A stretch of 64,000 nucleotides of DNA. It comes from Bradyrhizobium roseum (GTDB taxonomy: Bacteria; Pseudomonadota; Alphaproteobacteria; Rhizobiales; Xanthobacteraceae). Where the stretch lies: contig NZ_CP129212.1 in the NCBI RefSeq assembly GCF_030413175.1, positions 4,686,449 through 4,750,448 of the forward strand, read 5' to 3'. Positions 26,763 to 36,070 of this stretch are shown here, piece by piece. Made by a program: the position numbers and the translations under genes. The notes beneath the pieces were generated by a model. That model was given only the letters and a program-made list of their open reading frames with translations. It ran no database searches and was not told the DNA's origin. The number at the start of each line of letters is the position of its first letter. Positions within the stretch are counted from its first letter, which is position 1.

Positions 26763-27158
26763 ATGAAAATGCCGCTCTACCTGGGGTTCGACCTAGCCGG
26801 TAAAGCCTTCATCTTGATTTCGGTTGGCGTTCAGTTGCTAATTCTCACGCCAAACGCGTCGCAACGAGCAGTAGAGCAAGTCCGTGCGACAATCTCTCTA
26901 GAATATTTGAGCGTCAAAGCGCACGTTAAGCAGCTGGGTATCGATCCCAAATTGCTTCGCGAGCCCTTCCACAAGGATATTGTAGAGGAGATTAACGATG
27001 ACCTGGACCTTGTTGATAGGCTCTTAGGAGTCGGCGGCGCTTATCAGAATAATCAGTTGTCCTACCCTGCCATTCTAACAATGCTCATGTTCGCGGTCGG
27101 TACAGTTTTGACGATTGCAGGAACATACCTTGAGAAGCGCAACAAGCCCGCCCCGTAA
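26763..27158 (+). CDS. Hypothetical membrane protein
   Basis: This 131-residue protein has hydrophobic segments at both ends (AFILISVGVQLLILTP and AILTMLMFAVGTVLTIAGTYL) and a helical middle, suggesting two spans with a loop of about 75 residues. GAGG lies upstream of ATG 26763. The stop codon TAA is inside the loop of the second terminator hairpin. No family is recognised. Confidence 0.6.
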   Translation: MKMPLYLGFDLAGKAFILISVGVQLLILTPNASQRAVEQVRATISLEYLSVKAHVKQLGIDPKLLREPFHKDIVEEINDDLDLVDRLLGVGGAYQNNQLSYPAILTMLMFAVGTVLTIAGTYLEKRNKPAP

Positions 27159-27173
27159 CCAGTCGGGGCTTTT
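27150..27173 (+). terminator. Rho-independent terminator-like hairpin, copy 2
   Basis: It has an identical stem and loop to the copy at 26724, followed by four T residues. The TAA stop of the preceding gene forms part of the loop. Confidence 0.7.
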
Positions 27174-27204
27174 GCATGCCTCCGCATTTTTCAGGATTCA
27201 TAAT

Positions 27205-27795
27205 ATGCAATCGACCGCACGACGACTGATTTTACTTGTATGCATTGCAACTACATTTGCCTTCGGAGCCTGCTCCAAAGTCTCTATGTCGGAAAAGAGA
27301 GCTGAAATAACAAAGCGGCTGCAAGATCCGACTTCGAAAGAGCATAAGGAGGCGCTAGAGGCGTCAACGTCTTTGGTCACTCAGAACCTCAAGGACGTGG
27401 GGGCGCTCGCCGTCATTGTTCTCGGACTTATCGTCCTGTTTATCCTAGTCTATCGTTATTCTGGATCGCTGGCGTACGTCGGTGTCCTCATAGGACTAAT
27501 TCTGGGAGCAGCAACTATTCTTAGCATTCCGATTGAGGTGCAATATGCGATCTTAGGAGGCATTCTTGGCGTCGGTGGTGACTTTGCTGCCTCGAAGTCG
27601 AAAGGCAAACCCAACACTATGATCGAAGCTTTGTCGACATTCATTGTGAAAGCAACGACGGCGGCCGCCAATGCGGCGAGTGAAGCGGAACTTGAGCACG
27701 AAAAACGCAGAGTTTCATTTCTTATCTGGAGCGCTATCGGCACGCTGGCTTTGATGCTCATTGTCGGGCGGATATTGAATGGCATGCACGCCTAG
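27205..27795 (+). CDS. Putative membrane lipoprotein
   Basis: The 196-residue protein begins with a signal sequence ending FAFGAC, a plausible lipobox with Cys22. A helical stretch follows, then three or more membrane segments (DVGALAVIVLGLIVLFILVY, YVGVLIGLILGAATILSI, YAILGGILGVGGDFAA and SAIGTLALMLIVGRIL). AGGA precedes ATG 27205. No family is recognised. Confidence 0.6.
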   Translation: MQSTARRLILLVCIATTFAFGACSKVSMSEKRAEITKRLQDPTSKEHKEALEASTSLVTQNLKDVGALAVIVLGLIVLFILVYRYSGSLAYVGVLIGLILGAATILSIPIEVQYAILGGILGVGGDFAASKSKGKPNTMIEALSTFIVKATTAAANAASEAELEHEKRRVSFLIWSAIGTLALMLIVGRILNGMHA

Positions 27796-28005
27796 CAACC
27801 ATCTCCCACTTAGCCCGTTACAGTATGCACACGCCGGGTGACGACCGGACATAATGGGGATGTTGGACGCGGCGCATTCTTCCGGCCTCTGCCCGCGACA
27901 TCAACGCATCGGTACGCGCTGACAACTAACCTGTTCCCGGCGTGTGTTCTCGCTTCCGGCTCTTTCCGTCGTTCACACCGAACGAATTGTCGCGGGTAAA
28001 ATCAC
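27796..28005. other. Intergenic, nothing seen
   Basis: No gene or clear signal is visible; it lies between convergent transcription units. Confidence 0.4.
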
Positions 28006-28197
28006 TTAGAACAAATTCCTAACGAACGATGAGTTTCGTATCGGGCTCTTCAATGCCTGGTCGACGTCGGGCGTGCTGCTGCACTCACACCGCATTCCCG
28101 CCCCGCAGTTGCAGCCTTTCTCATCCCACGCCAGGTTGGGGTGGTTCTCACACACCCAACCGAGGCCGAAGCATACGAGACAATCAGGGTCGATCAT
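28006..28197 (-). CDS. Small Cys-rich hypothetical protein
   Basis: This 63-residue protein reads DCLVCFGLGWVCENHPNLAW, then GCNCGAGMRCEC, a pattern of paired cysteines and one His that suggests a zinc-binding knuckle. It is seen repeatedly in Bradyrhizobium-type genomes. Its start overlaps the DUF2934 stop (ATGA), making it the third gene of a small operon. Confidence 0.7.
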   Translation of the reverse strand: MIDPDCLVCFGLGWVCENHPNLAWDEKGCNCGAGMRCECSSTPDVDQALKSPIRNSSFVRNLF

Positions 28198-28349
28198 TCG
28201 AGCTTGATGCCTTCAGGCGGCGTACCGGGCTTCTTATTGTTCAACTCAATTTCCGCGGCGTTCCAGAATTCGTCTACCCGGCCTTCAGGCTTACCGGCGT
28301 TCTCCCAGAGCTGATGGGCGAATTCCCCGATCTCTTGCTCAGTAGCCAT
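28194..28349 (-). CDS. DUF2934 family small protein
   Basis: This 51-residue protein reads MATEQEIGEFAHQLWENAGK, then PEGRVDEFWNAAEIEL, the DUF2934 core (I..RAY.LWE..GRPEG...FW..AE). Its start overlaps the stop of the DUF3606 gene and its stop overlaps the next start. The function is unknown. Confidence 0.8.
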   Translation of the reverse strand: MATEQEIGEFAHQLWENAGKPEGRVDEFWNAAEIELNNKKPGTPPEGIKLE

Positions 28350-28543
28350 CAGGTCTGCACCGGCTCGTCAACGCCCAGTTCTTTGCGAACCGCAGCGGCG
28401 GAATTACCGACCTTGTCGATGGCCTTCTGCAGCTTTTCCTTGGAAACCCCGAGCGCATTGGTCCAGTATTTAACTTCGTAGTCCTCGCTCATATTGATCT
28501 TCGAGCGATCGGGCTGGTGACGTTTGGTGAGATTGTCGGACAT
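28349..28543 (-). CDS. DUF3606 family small protein
   Basis: This 64-residue protein reads DRSKINMSEDYEVKYWTNAL, then GVSKEKLQKAIDKVGNSAAAVRKEL, the DUF3606 pattern. I chose ATG 28543, with GGGAG upstream. It is the first of three coupled small genes. The function is unknown. Confidence 0.85.
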   Translation of the reverse strand: MSDNLTKRHQPDRSKINMSEDYEVKYWTNALGVSKEKLQKAIDKVGNSAAAVRKELGVDEPVQT

Positions 28544-28703
28544 GGCGTTCTCCCTTTTAAGGAAAACACCCTTAGGGACTGCGGGTTCCTCTGACCAAGG
28601 CCGTTTAGCGGTCGGGCGTAAGACTCGGATTGTGACCGATTCGAACGTTGCCAACTCTATCTGCAGAATATATCTTCCCGTACTTTCAACCTGAGGGATT
28701 TTA

Positions 28704-28905
28704 AAGGCAGAAGACTATTGCTTTGGCCTTGGCTGCCATTTTCTCAATTGCGCTAGTGACTGATGGCAACGCCGCCAGCAAAAGAAGAAGGCCGCACCCA
28801 AGCAAAACACGATAACACAGGAGCAGCCGGACAAACCCACCTATGGCGCTGGCTGCAAGAACCAAGGTGCCTCGATCATGTCAGGCGGATGCGTCAACTG
28901 AACTA
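28704..28905 (+). pseudogene. Small secreted peptide relic, frameshifted
   Basis: One frame reads TIALALAAIFSIALVTDGNAAS, a signal-peptide-like start without an ATG. After a shift in the AAAAGAAGAAGG run near 28782, another frame continues KKAAPKQNTITQEQPDKPTYGAGCKNQGASIM to a stop. Together they look like a broken small exported protein. The rest of the 28544-28924 interval shows nothing. Confidence 0.3.
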
Positions 28906-28924
28906 GATTCCATGGTGGATCAAC

Positions 28925-29260
28925 ATGAAGCGCCTTACAGTTCTTTTGTTCTTTCTTGCGACCACCGCCCACGCCGAGACCGTGGATGTGAAGTATCGCG
29001 GCCAGGTCGATCTAAAGCCTTTCACCTGCCAGAGCATCACGAAGAGCAGCTTCGTAAATCGCATCTGCTACGACGCGAAAAATCAGTACATGATCATCCT
29101 GTTGAAGGACACTTACTACCACTACTGCGAGATACCGAAGTCCACCGTCGACGCGCTTCTTTCGGCGGATTCTCATGGGCGCTATTACAACGCCAACATC
29201 AAAGGCTCCGGGAAAGACGGACCTTACGATTGCCGGACGCATCGCGTGCCGTCGTACTAG
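28925..29260 (+). CDS. KTSC domain protein, secreted
   Basis: This 111-residue protein has a signal peptide (MKRLTVLLFFLATTAHA, cleavage before ETV). A KTSC-type domain follows: SSFVNRICYDAKNQYMIILLKDTYYHYCEIPKSTVDALLSADSHGRYYNANIKG. KTSC domains occur in phage and genomic-island proteins and resemble short nucleic-acid-related beta domains; here the protein is predicted periplasmic. The function is unknown. Confidence 0.75.
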   Translation: MKRLTVLLFFLATTAHAETVDVKYRGQVDLKPFTCQSITKSSFVNRICYDAKNQYMIILLKDTYYHYCEIPKSTVDALLSADSHGRYYNANIKGSGKDGPYDCRTHRVPSY

Positions 29261-29402
29261 GCGCCCCCTCTCCGACGGCCTTATCTCACCAGGCGATGAT
29301 CTGCCTTGTGCCTATTCTGTAGTTAAATCATCACGTTAGCAGCGTACTTGCCACCAAGGTTCCAGCTCCCCATCTTTTTGGCAGGGCCAATGGAGACTGC
29401 TT

Positions 29403-30113
29403 ATGGCTTCAACGACGGGGCATTCGGGCGTTTTTACTGCGACGCAGATCGCCATTCAGGAGCAGGCGCAGAAGAACATCGTGCGGATCTTGGCTCGCCA
29501 GCAGGCGGAGAAAGATCTCTTTGGGCGGAACACAACGAGGCTGGTCGGCAGTGAGCGCGTTTTTGGTTTCCTCGCCGTAGTCGTAGTCGTCAATTTGGCA
29601 CTTCTGGTGATCAGCGGGCTGGTTCAGTGGATACTTCCACCGGTGATGTGGGTCGTTAGCTTTATTCCTGCTTGGCTTGGATCACTCGTCCTCCTTTCCG
29701 TCGCTGTTTACTTGGGGCGCCAAGCCTGGCTGATGCGCGATGAGCAGCGCAGCCCCTACTACCCAATCTTGGAAATGGCTGTGGGTTTGTCCATCGCTGT
29801 GACGTGTTCGATGCATGCAGGGTTCTCGCCCCTCGGAGTACTCGCCTTTCTGGGCGGACTTCGTATCATTGTGGATGCTTTTCGGCGGTGGCAAGAGTTC
29901 AAGACCACTGCTCTTCTGCGAGAACTATGGCACGACAGTGAAGTACGGTTTCGATACCTCGTCAGATGCTTTAAGAAGTTCCTGAGAGCTACCGAAATCG
30001 AAATCGGATATCGGCTTGATCCGAAAGAATTCGATCACGTGGGACGCCGTTATGTGAAGCTCGCTCCAGGCGAAACCCTTGTGCAGGTTTGGCTCGCAAA
30101 TCAATCTAGATGA
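29403..30113 (+). CDS. Hypothetical membrane protein
   Basis: This 236-residue protein has an N-terminal helical stretch (ATQIAIQEQAQKNIVRILARQQAEKDLFG). At least four membrane segments follow between residues 50 and 155, and then a soluble C-terminus (FRYLVRCFKKFLRATEIEIGYRL). No family is recognised. Confidence 0.6.
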   Translation: MASTTGHSGVFTATQIAIQEQAQKNIVRILARQQAEKDLFGRNTTRLVGSERVFGFLAVVVVVNLALLVISGLVQWILPPVMWVVSFIPAWLGSLVLLSVAVYLGRQAWLMRDEQRSPYYPILEMAVGLSIAVTCSMHAGFSPLGVLAFLGGLRIIVDAFRRWQEFKTTALLRELWHDSEVRFRYLVRCFKKFLRATEIEIGYRLDPKEFDHVGRRYVKLAPGETLVQVWLANQSR

Positions 30114-30494
30114 CGCGCTCCAAGACACGATAGGCGGCAACTCAATTTGTCTATTTCGTCGCAAGCCCCTTGAACGAGATGGCCCTTAAGGGGCCTTCCG
30201 CGGTGATGTCCCGGTACCCGGCTCGATGGCTAGCGGAGCAGCCATAGGAAAGCTTCTGCGATGATCAGTGCAGCGAGGATACCTACCGACCCCTTGGCGT
30301 CGAAATCGAAGCCAGGGCCCTTGAAGCGTAACTGGTGATCAGACATCGGCGCAGCTCTCTAATTATGAAACCTTAGAGCCTGTTCTCCCGGGGGACAGTT
30401 AGTTGTCGGTCCAAGAGCGATGGACGTCAACCTTCACTTCCTCGCGTGCCTGAAGTTCGCAATTTTATGTCAAGGCGGCCTAGACCAACTCGAA
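30114..30494. other. Intergenic, no gene supported
   Basis: I see no coding sequence. A short hairpin-prone stretch (GGCCCTTAAGGGGCC near 30180) lies downstream of the membrane gene and may terminate it. Confidence 0.35.
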
Positions 30495-30722
30495 TTAAAA
30501 GTTCGTCAAACGACCGAATACCCGCCCTAGCCACTCCGCCCGGCTCGGGGACACCCCCTCGTACATCCACTCCCCAGAAACGAACCCAACGGCCTCCCAT
30601 TGCCTCTTGACCAGCTCGGCATGTGTCACCCCATGTCGGGACTCGAAACCGTCGTGGTCGGGGTCGTACTCAAGGTGCGCACGTTTCGAGAGGCCGGCGG
30701 CGAAGAAGTGGTGGGCCTTCAT
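30495..30722 (-). CDS. Hypothetical protein
   Basis: This 75-residue frame from ATG 30722 (MKAHHFFAAGLSKRAHLEYDPDHDGFESRHG) has natural composition and ends EWLGRVFGRLTNF. The frame extends to 30824. No family is recognised, and chance coding cannot be excluded. Confidence 0.3.
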   Translation of the reverse strand: MKAHHFFAAGLSKRAHLEYDPDHDGFESRHGVTHAELVKRQWEAVGFVSGEWMYEGVSPSRAEWLGRVFGRLTNF

Positions 30723-30881
30723 GCCTGTCCCCGTCCCCCACCCGGCTACACCACGCGGATGCGATCTCTCGACGGCGCATTCGTTTGGTAGATTGGGCAA
30801 GGAAGCCAGTCGCTTTGTAGCCATGCGCCAAGCTGATCGAAGTAACGGTTCTCGGCGGCCGACGGCTTTCTCACGGGATGG

Positions 30882-31163
30882 CTACGCAAGCCTCATGTGA
30901 AGCAAAGCAACATCAACAATCAAATGTTTCTCATAATCATCAAGCGGCTCACCATTCCTAAATTTCTTAGCAGTCTTCTCATCAAAAGCAGCACTCACAG
31001 CAAGCTCAAGAACATTCCCCGCAAGACGCTCATTATTCTTCAAACGACGAGAGACGTGACCACACAACGTTGCAAACCTCTTACGGGCTGCATTCTCCTC
31101 AGGCGTTCGTTGCGGAAGCCGACGCAATTCCATCTGAAGAACATTTTTGTATTCCTTGTCCAT
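30882..31163 (-). CDS. Hypothetical protein
   Basis: This 93-residue, Lys/Arg-rich helical protein starts at ATG 31163 with GGAGG upstream. It reads MDKEYKNVLQMELRRLPQRT, then ATLCGHVSRRLKNNERLAGNVLELA. The base composition is markedly AT-rich relative to the window, a sign of different origin. No family is recognised. Confidence 0.55.
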   Translation of the reverse strand: MDKEYKNVLQMELRRLPQRTPEENAARKRFATLCGHVSRRLKNNERLAGNVLELAVSAAFDEKTAKKFRNGEPLDDYEKHLIVDVALLHMRLA

Positions 31164-31270
31164 GACCGACCTCCGTGTTGGATGCCAATGATATAGGCGG
31201 GATTGGCCGATCCGCAAATTTGTTGGCCTTAACTGTGCGGAGCAGGAAGCCGAGATTTCCACAGGGATAT

Positions 31271-31525
31271 TCATAACCCCTGCCCTCCGTTATCTGTGAG
31301 GGCGGCGCGGACGTCCTTGATAGCCTGGCTGTCGTGGAAGTTGGTCGCTCGCTCGATGAGGACTTTGTTGCCGCTCTCGAAATAGAGCAGGACACCGCGC
31401 AGGGCTTTGTCCATCGCCGCGCATCGGGCTTCTAGCTCTTTCTCCCGACCGCTTCGCCAATCCACTCCTTTGCAGCAGCACTCATGCTTACCCCACGCGC
31501 CGCACTTACATCCTTCTCCGCTCAC
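31271..31525 (-). CDS. Small Cys-rich hypothetical protein
   Basis: This 84-residue protein probably starts at GTG 31525, which overlaps the upstream stop in a GTGA. The N-terminus has CKCGAWGKHECCCKG, a likely metal-binding cluster. A helical part follows (EKELEARCAAMDKALRGVLLYFE). This looks like a phage-type small protein; no family is named. Confidence 0.45.
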   Translation of the reverse strand: MSGEGCKCGAWGKHECCCKGVDWRSGREKELEARCAAMDKALRGVLLYFESGNKVLIERATNFHDSQAIKDVRAALTDNGGQGL

Positions 31526-31887
31526 GCATCTATCTTCTCGTTGGTTTCTATCGACAGCAGCGAACATATCGCGGCTGGAACTGCACCTGCGGCCATCACT
31601 TGCCATTCAAAAGATGGCTGACCCATGTAAATTGCGAAGAGCTCAGCCATAGCAACCGCCACGAACACGGTCGCGATGAGGCGGAGATAGAGAGGCTTAC
31701 CGGAGAGCGCACTGTCTACTCCTGCTGTAACCCAAGCTGGAATGACGCCAATGAAGTAGGTCGTTCCCACCAGCATGGCCAACAACTTGCCTCCAGGCAG
31801 TCCTTCGCGCAGCAAGCCTGTAGTGGTTACGTAAACGCCCAGCACAAGCAGCGGGAAGAGTATCGTGAAAATCAATAATCGCTTCAT
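31522..31887 (-). CDS. Hypothetical membrane protein
   Basis: This 121-residue protein has three to four membrane segments (LLIFTILFPLLVLGVYVTT, LLAMLVGTTYFIGVIPAWVTA, LRLIATVFVAVAMAELFAIY and VMAAGAVPAAICSLLSI). Its start overlaps the end of a short upstream frame, and its stop overlaps the next gene, suggesting a small operon. No family is named. Confidence 0.6.
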   Translation of the reverse strand: MKRLLIFTILFPLLVLGVYVTTTGLLREGLPGGKLLAMLVGTTYFIGVIPAWVTAGVDSALSGKPLYLRLIATVFVAVAMAELFAIYMGQPSFEWQVMAAGAVPAAICSLLSIETNEKIDA

Positions 31888-32539
31888 GCTGTCACCTTAG
31901 TCATTTCGTCCATCTTCTCCCGTGCCAGACGGGCGGCTTCAGCCTCTGGTTTACCTTCCTTGATGTAGGCCATGTAGACTCCGTTCAGCTTGGCTTCTGA
32001 CTTTCCTGCGCGTCTTGCTCAGGTGTGATCTCTCGAATTTTGAACTCGCCCGGTTTCGAAGGGGCCTGCTTCTGAAACTGGCCCTCTCGCCGGCACCAGT
32101 TGCGCCACGTACCAACCGAACATGTCGGTGTCGTTCTCGTCCTCATCCATCACCGGGTTGCCGGGGATAGGCAGACCACTTCGCTTTCACGGGATGTGGA
32201 TAGTCTTCACGCCATAGAAAAACAGTTGTGCCGTCATGAGGGGCTGTTTCGATCGAGCGCCATAGCGCTAGCGTGGCTTAATCAATAGCTTGTTGAATAA
32301 CCCGCTCGTTGTGGGCATGAATTGCATCGCGTGTCTTTTGGTCAAAACTGCCGTCATGGCGAAGTAAGCACGACCATTCGAAGGCAGTGCGTGGTTTCGA
32401 GTTCACGTCTCCAGTCATTCATTGTTTGCGCCAGTCGATAGTTCGCGGGAGCCGCACCGACTGGAATGCGTCCCCTTGAATGAATCATCGATGATAATCA
32501 TGTACACCGCAAGCAAGTGATTACTTCGGCGGCAGGGAA
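31888..32539. other. Interval with small broken frames
   Basis: On the minus strand a short frame, GVYMAYIKEGKPEAEAARLAREKMDEMTKVTA, ends at the start of the 31887 gene. A second frame just upstream (EFKIREITPEQDAQESQKPS) ends where the first begins. They may be halves of a frameshifted small gene near 31990. The rest shows nothing supportable. Confidence 0.3.
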
Positions 32540-32797
32540 ATGAAGCTCACCGAAATCCAGGACTACGCCATCCAAGCCCGCATAGCGCTCATCGTGGGCG
32601 CAGAGACTTTCGACCGCCTCTTCGCCGACATCCACTTCGAGAATACCGAGAGCCCGCTGCTCTACGTCTTCGCCAAGGACGAGGAATCCGCGGTTGAGAT
32701 AGAGGACAACTATGCCCTCCATATCTCGATCGTTGCGTCCGGGATTTCGAAGCAGGAGATCGAGATCGTTCTTGTCCTGCCGAAGGTTCTGCAGTGA
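32540..32797 (+). CDS. Hypothetical protein
   Basis: This 85-residue protein starts MKLTEIQDYAIQARIALIVG and has an alternating pattern with acidic residues (FAKDEESAVEIEDNYALHIS). It overlaps the next gene by 4 bases (GTGA), so the two are coupled. No family is recognised. Confidence 0.5.
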   Translation: MKLTEIQDYAIQARIALIVGAETFDRLFADIHFENTESPLLYVFAKDEESAVEIEDNYALHISIVASGISKQEIEIVLVLPKVLQ

Positions 32798-33186
32798 AGA
32801 CGACCTTGATCGGTTTACTGCTCGCAGTGATAGTCGGTGCAGTAATCTACCACTACCATAATGAGCAACCGAGCCGTCCAGCCCCGACGAAATGGGCGGA
32901 CATACTTGCCCAGGTCAAACTCGTCAGTTTTGAGCCAAAATTTGATTACGGCAAAGCGCAAGTCCTTGCCGATTTTTCTATACGGAACGACACGCTCATC
33001 ACTTTCACTACTGTAGTTCTTCGTTGCCATTACAAGGATTCTCTTGGGGCCACTGCATACGAGAATTCGCTAAACATGAATTCGCCTATCCCGCCCGGCA
33101 CCACAAAAGTGTTCACGCAGATATGGATGACGAAAATCAAAGACGATATGCGTACTGTCACCTGTTCACTAGTTAATGGTCACTAG
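32794..33186 (+). CDS. Hypothetical exported or anchored protein
   Basis: This 130-residue protein starts at GTG with an N-terminal membrane segment (TTLIGLLLAVIVGAVIYHYH). A beta-rich domain with FSIRNDTLITFTTVVLRCHYKDSLG follows, resembling an FxLYD-like immunoglobulin fold. It is coupled to the preceding gene. No firm family can be given. Confidence 0.5.
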   Translation: MKTTLIGLLLAVIVGAVIYHYHNEQPSRPAPTKWADILAQVKLVSFEPKFDYGKAQVLADFSIRNDTLITFTTVVLRCHYKDSLGATAYENSLNMNSPIPPGTTKVFTQIWMTKIKDDMRTVTCSLVNGH

Positions 33187-33261
33187 TGTTTTGCAGTCAA
33201 ACGCAAAGGCGCGAGATTACCTCACACCTCAAATCTCACTCTTTCTTACCATCGCAACGCG

Positions 33262-33816
33262 TCAGTATTTCCAATTTCCATATGTCAATGCACGCTGTGC
33301 AACGTAATGGGGCCGATTAGTGAGGTTGAGAATGAGGGCGACCGCTGCCGATGTGAACTCTCCTCGCGTACTGACCGTCACGGCGCCGTACGGCTTTGCC
33401 CGCAATGAGAGATTTCGGCAAAGGTTTTTCACCCGGCTTACTTCGAAGGACATTTTGACTTTATGAGCGAACTCGTTGCGAACCCTCCTGATGAGATCGC
33501 ACTCTTTAAACTCCAATTCGGAAATTAACCCCATCGCGTGGCAGGCAGCATTGCGAGCCGACAGCGTACCAAGCGGGGCATTGAAGCCTGTAATAAGATT
33601 CAACCCACTATCGTTTGGGATCAAAAAGGCGATCAAGGTGCTTTCGAGAAGGCCATCAATATAGGCGGCTGCAGCAAGCGCAGCACCTCGCTCTGTCTCC
33701 TTATTGAAATCACCCAAAAATTCCTCAAAGTCTTTGAGATGTGGGTGCGTCTCAGCAAGTGTTTGGCGAACCTGTTCGACGTGCGCTATGCGTCGATCGC
33801 GCTCTTCATCAGTCAT
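33262..33816 (-). CDS. MltR-family protein
   Basis: This 184-residue protein resembles the mannitol repressor family: FLGDFNKETERGAALAAAAYIDGLLESTLIAFLI, PLGTLSARNAACHAMGLISELEFKECDLIRRVRNEFAHK. The RNEFAH motif also fits R-X4-H of HEPN folds, to which MltR is related. No mannitol genes are nearby, so a role in sugar control is unlikely; a stand-alone accessory function is probable. Confidence 0.75.
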   Translation of the reverse strand: MTDEERDRRIAHVEQVRQTLAETHPHLKDFEEFLGDFNKETERGAALAAAAYIDGLLESTLIAFLIPNDSGLNLITGFNAPLGTLSARNAACHAMGLISELEFKECDLIRRVRNEFAHKVKMSFEVSRVKNLCRNLSLRAKPYGAVTVSTRGEFTSAAVALILNLTNRPHYVAQRALTYGNWKY

Positions 33817-34109
33817 TGCGTAAGCCTATGGAACCGATTCTGTTTTACAACCACCGATTGATCGCGGCTTGTTAAGGAAATACTCCCGATTTCCCGTCGC
33901 GGCTTCCGCATACTGGTCGATCGCCACGATCGATCGCCTGGACGTGCTGGTAACAAGACCCTTCGGGCAGCTGATGCCGGACATTGCCCAAGGGCGTGCA
34001 GGAACGGTGCAGGAACGGGAAAGGTCGGGCGCGTCGGAAAGATAGCGCCTCACCATGTCCGGCCTCCCAAAATCTTACGGGGCTTCGGCAGGTCCTTGCG
34101 CTCGTCGCG

Positions 34110-34275
34110 CTACTCACAAAGGTTGTCGATCTTGGCTAGCATCCGGCCAAGCAGAAGCTCGGCAGATGCTGTGGGAGATATTAGCCCGCTGAAGTAGAAG
34201 GATCTCTTTCCTCTGGCGCCCGACCTGGACGCGCATGTGTTCGATTTCCCGTCGGATGTAGTCGAGGTCCGGCAT
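34110..34275 (-). pseudogene. Conserved small coiled-coil protein, frameshifted
   Basis: Frame 1 reads MPDLDYIRREIEHMRVQVGR, then QRKEILLLQRANIS. After a shift near 34175 another frame continues TASAELLLGRMLAKIDNLCE to the stop. Joined, they give one small helical protein of the type common in Bradyrhizobium. A single-base change broke it, or the base call is wrong. Confidence 0.45.
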
Positions 34276-34545
34276 AGGCTCGCCGAATTCACGAAAGCCC
34301 GATTTAGAACAAACAGGGAGCGACAAGTCGAGTCCGACGTTGGTCAAAAAGGAGATCCAAGTGGCTGACAACCCCCAGAAAGACCCTACAATTTAGGGTT
34401 CAGGGACGATCGTCAAGATACTTGCCGAGCAGGCTCGCCGGCGGATCGATACGGAGAGCCTCACCAAAGCCGACGTATCAACTCATGGGTGAACTCAAGC
34501 CAAACGAGCTAGGGAAACGATGGCAATCTTCGGGAATTACCTAGC

Positions 34546-34719
34546 ATGAAAAGGCACCTTCGGAAGCAAGCAGACCGCGCCGATAGCATCGCCGACCAGA
34601 CGGTGGATGATGAGGTCAAGAAGACCCTGAGGGGCCCCGCGAGGGAGTACAGGGCCCAGGCGAAAACCGAAAAGTGCGAGCCAAAGCCGGACTGGCCGCT
34701 TCCTATGGAAATATCTTGA
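34546..34719 (+). CDS. Small helical hypothetical protein
   Basis: This 57-residue frame (MKRHLRKQADRADSIADQTV ... GPAREYRAQAKTEK) resembles the short helical proteins with RxxA..AxxxA repeats frequent in Bradyrhizobium. Ribosome-site evidence is weak. It could be a fragment. Confidence 0.35.
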   Translation: MKRHLRKQADRADSIADQTVDDEVKKTLRGPAREYRAQAKTEKCEPKPDWPLPMEIS

Positions 34720-34900
34720 TGCCCCACCGAGGCTTATATTGGCTGAGCCTTACAACCGTTCTTAGAACGCGAATGAGATAGGTGCCGCCCACCAGTAACG
34801 GTCGCAATTTAGATGGTCTCGAAAAGTCAAATTGCAGTTAATGGCCGCGAGTGGGCCGCGCGCGATATGGCCTGGCTCTGCGAGAGCTAACGCATCTTGC

Positions 34901-35998
34901 CTATCTCCGAAACTTCTCTGCAAACGCGTCAAAAGTCGCGAACACCGGTTCTATCGAATAGCCAGCGATAAAGGACAAGGCCGAAACCGAGAAGCCCTCT
35001 GGTGAACCTTTCGTCCACAGCAACGTTACTATAATTCCGACGATCGATCCGAGCACAACTCGCAAGAGATGTCGCAGTCCAGACGTACTGGCAAACGTGA
35101 AATCACGAACCTGCTCGGAAATCATCCGCACTACGTAAGTGCACGCTCCAAGCATTCCCAGAAATGCTGGCAAGATACAGACATTCAGCATTTGAAGTCG
35201 CGTGGATGCCTGATCACGGCGAGTCTCGACTGCACGCCGTGTTTCGAAGTAATTAAAAAAGTTCTGCAGGTTCTCGCTTAATTCCTTCATTTTGGATTGA
35301 TCCGTCAGTCTGCCAATCCAGTAACAGGTCCGCGGATCCGCGCCCTCCGCATTGCAGTCCTGATACGGCGTGACGCCAAGAATTCGAAAAACAGTGGCAT
35401 TCGCCTTAGCGTAGAGGTTATCCGATGCCGAAAACAATCTGATCACTTTTTCATTTACCTCGTTTCCCCAAACTCGAGCTGTTGGCGTCAGCTTTGAATC
35501 CGTTAGCACCGTATCGTCTGTAATCTCACTCGGCTTATTTTTTAAGAGCGTTCGGAGATCGCTCACCGCTGTGTCACCTTGCAAGATGAAAGAATTGATC
35601 TCTTTGACGAGTGTGGCTCCCTCGGATGCGACAAATAGCGAAAATGCGGTCACAATCAGAAAAACAAAAAGCGCCACGGTAAATCTACGTGCGCATCTAA
35701 GCGGCCAGGATGACAAATAGCTCGGCCCGAAGCCATGGAATGAGTCGTGTTGCGTGAGTTGAGCACCCTTATAGGTATCGACCGTTACTGGCTTTAGATG
35801 CGAGCAAAGCAAATCATAGGCAGTCCAGAAATCTGTCGCTGTTTCAACCGTCCATTTGTTATTTGCCCGAGCGTCGATCGCGCTTTCTATTTTCCTGATG
35901 ACGTCAGCTGGAAGGCCGGCCTTATTCTCGGTGGCGAACCGAACAAGGCAGCCGCTCAGATCGAGCGCCCGGAGCGCTTCCTGAGTTGGGTTAGACAT
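34901..35998 (-). CDS. Hypothetical membrane protein
   Basis: This 365-residue protein starts at ATG 35998 (MSNPTQEALRALDL). It has a soluble N-terminus of about 105 residues and a membrane segment (FTVALFVFLIVTAFSLFVAS). A periplasmic-type loop of about 130 residues contains two Cys (DCNAEGADPRTC), and three more segments lie near the end. It is 72 bases downstream of the metallophosphoesterase gene on the same strand and probably shares its transcript. No family is recognised. Confidence 0.7.
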   Translation of the reverse strand: MSNPTQEALRALDLSGCLVRFATENKAGLPADVIRKIESAIDARANNKWTVETATDFWTAYDLLCSHLKPVTVDTYKGAQLTQHDSFHGFGPSYLSSWPLRCARRFTVALFVFLIVTAFSLFVASEGATLVKEINSFILQGDTAVSDLRTLLKNKPSEITDDTVLTDSKLTPTARVWGNEVNEKVIRLFSASDNLYAKANATVFRILGVTPYQDCNAEGADPRTCYWIGRLTDQSKMKELSENLQNFFNYFETRRAVETRRDQASTRLQMLNVCILPAFLGMLGACTYVVRMISEQVRDFTFASTSGLRHLLRVVLGSIVGIIVTLLWTKGSPEGFSVSALSFIAGYSIEPVFATFDAFAEKFRR

Positions 35999-36070
35999 TA
36001 TGCAATCTCCTAACAATATATCTTGGGTGTTTAGCGATCAGCGCAACTTCGCCCGTTCGGCGGCGTGAAA

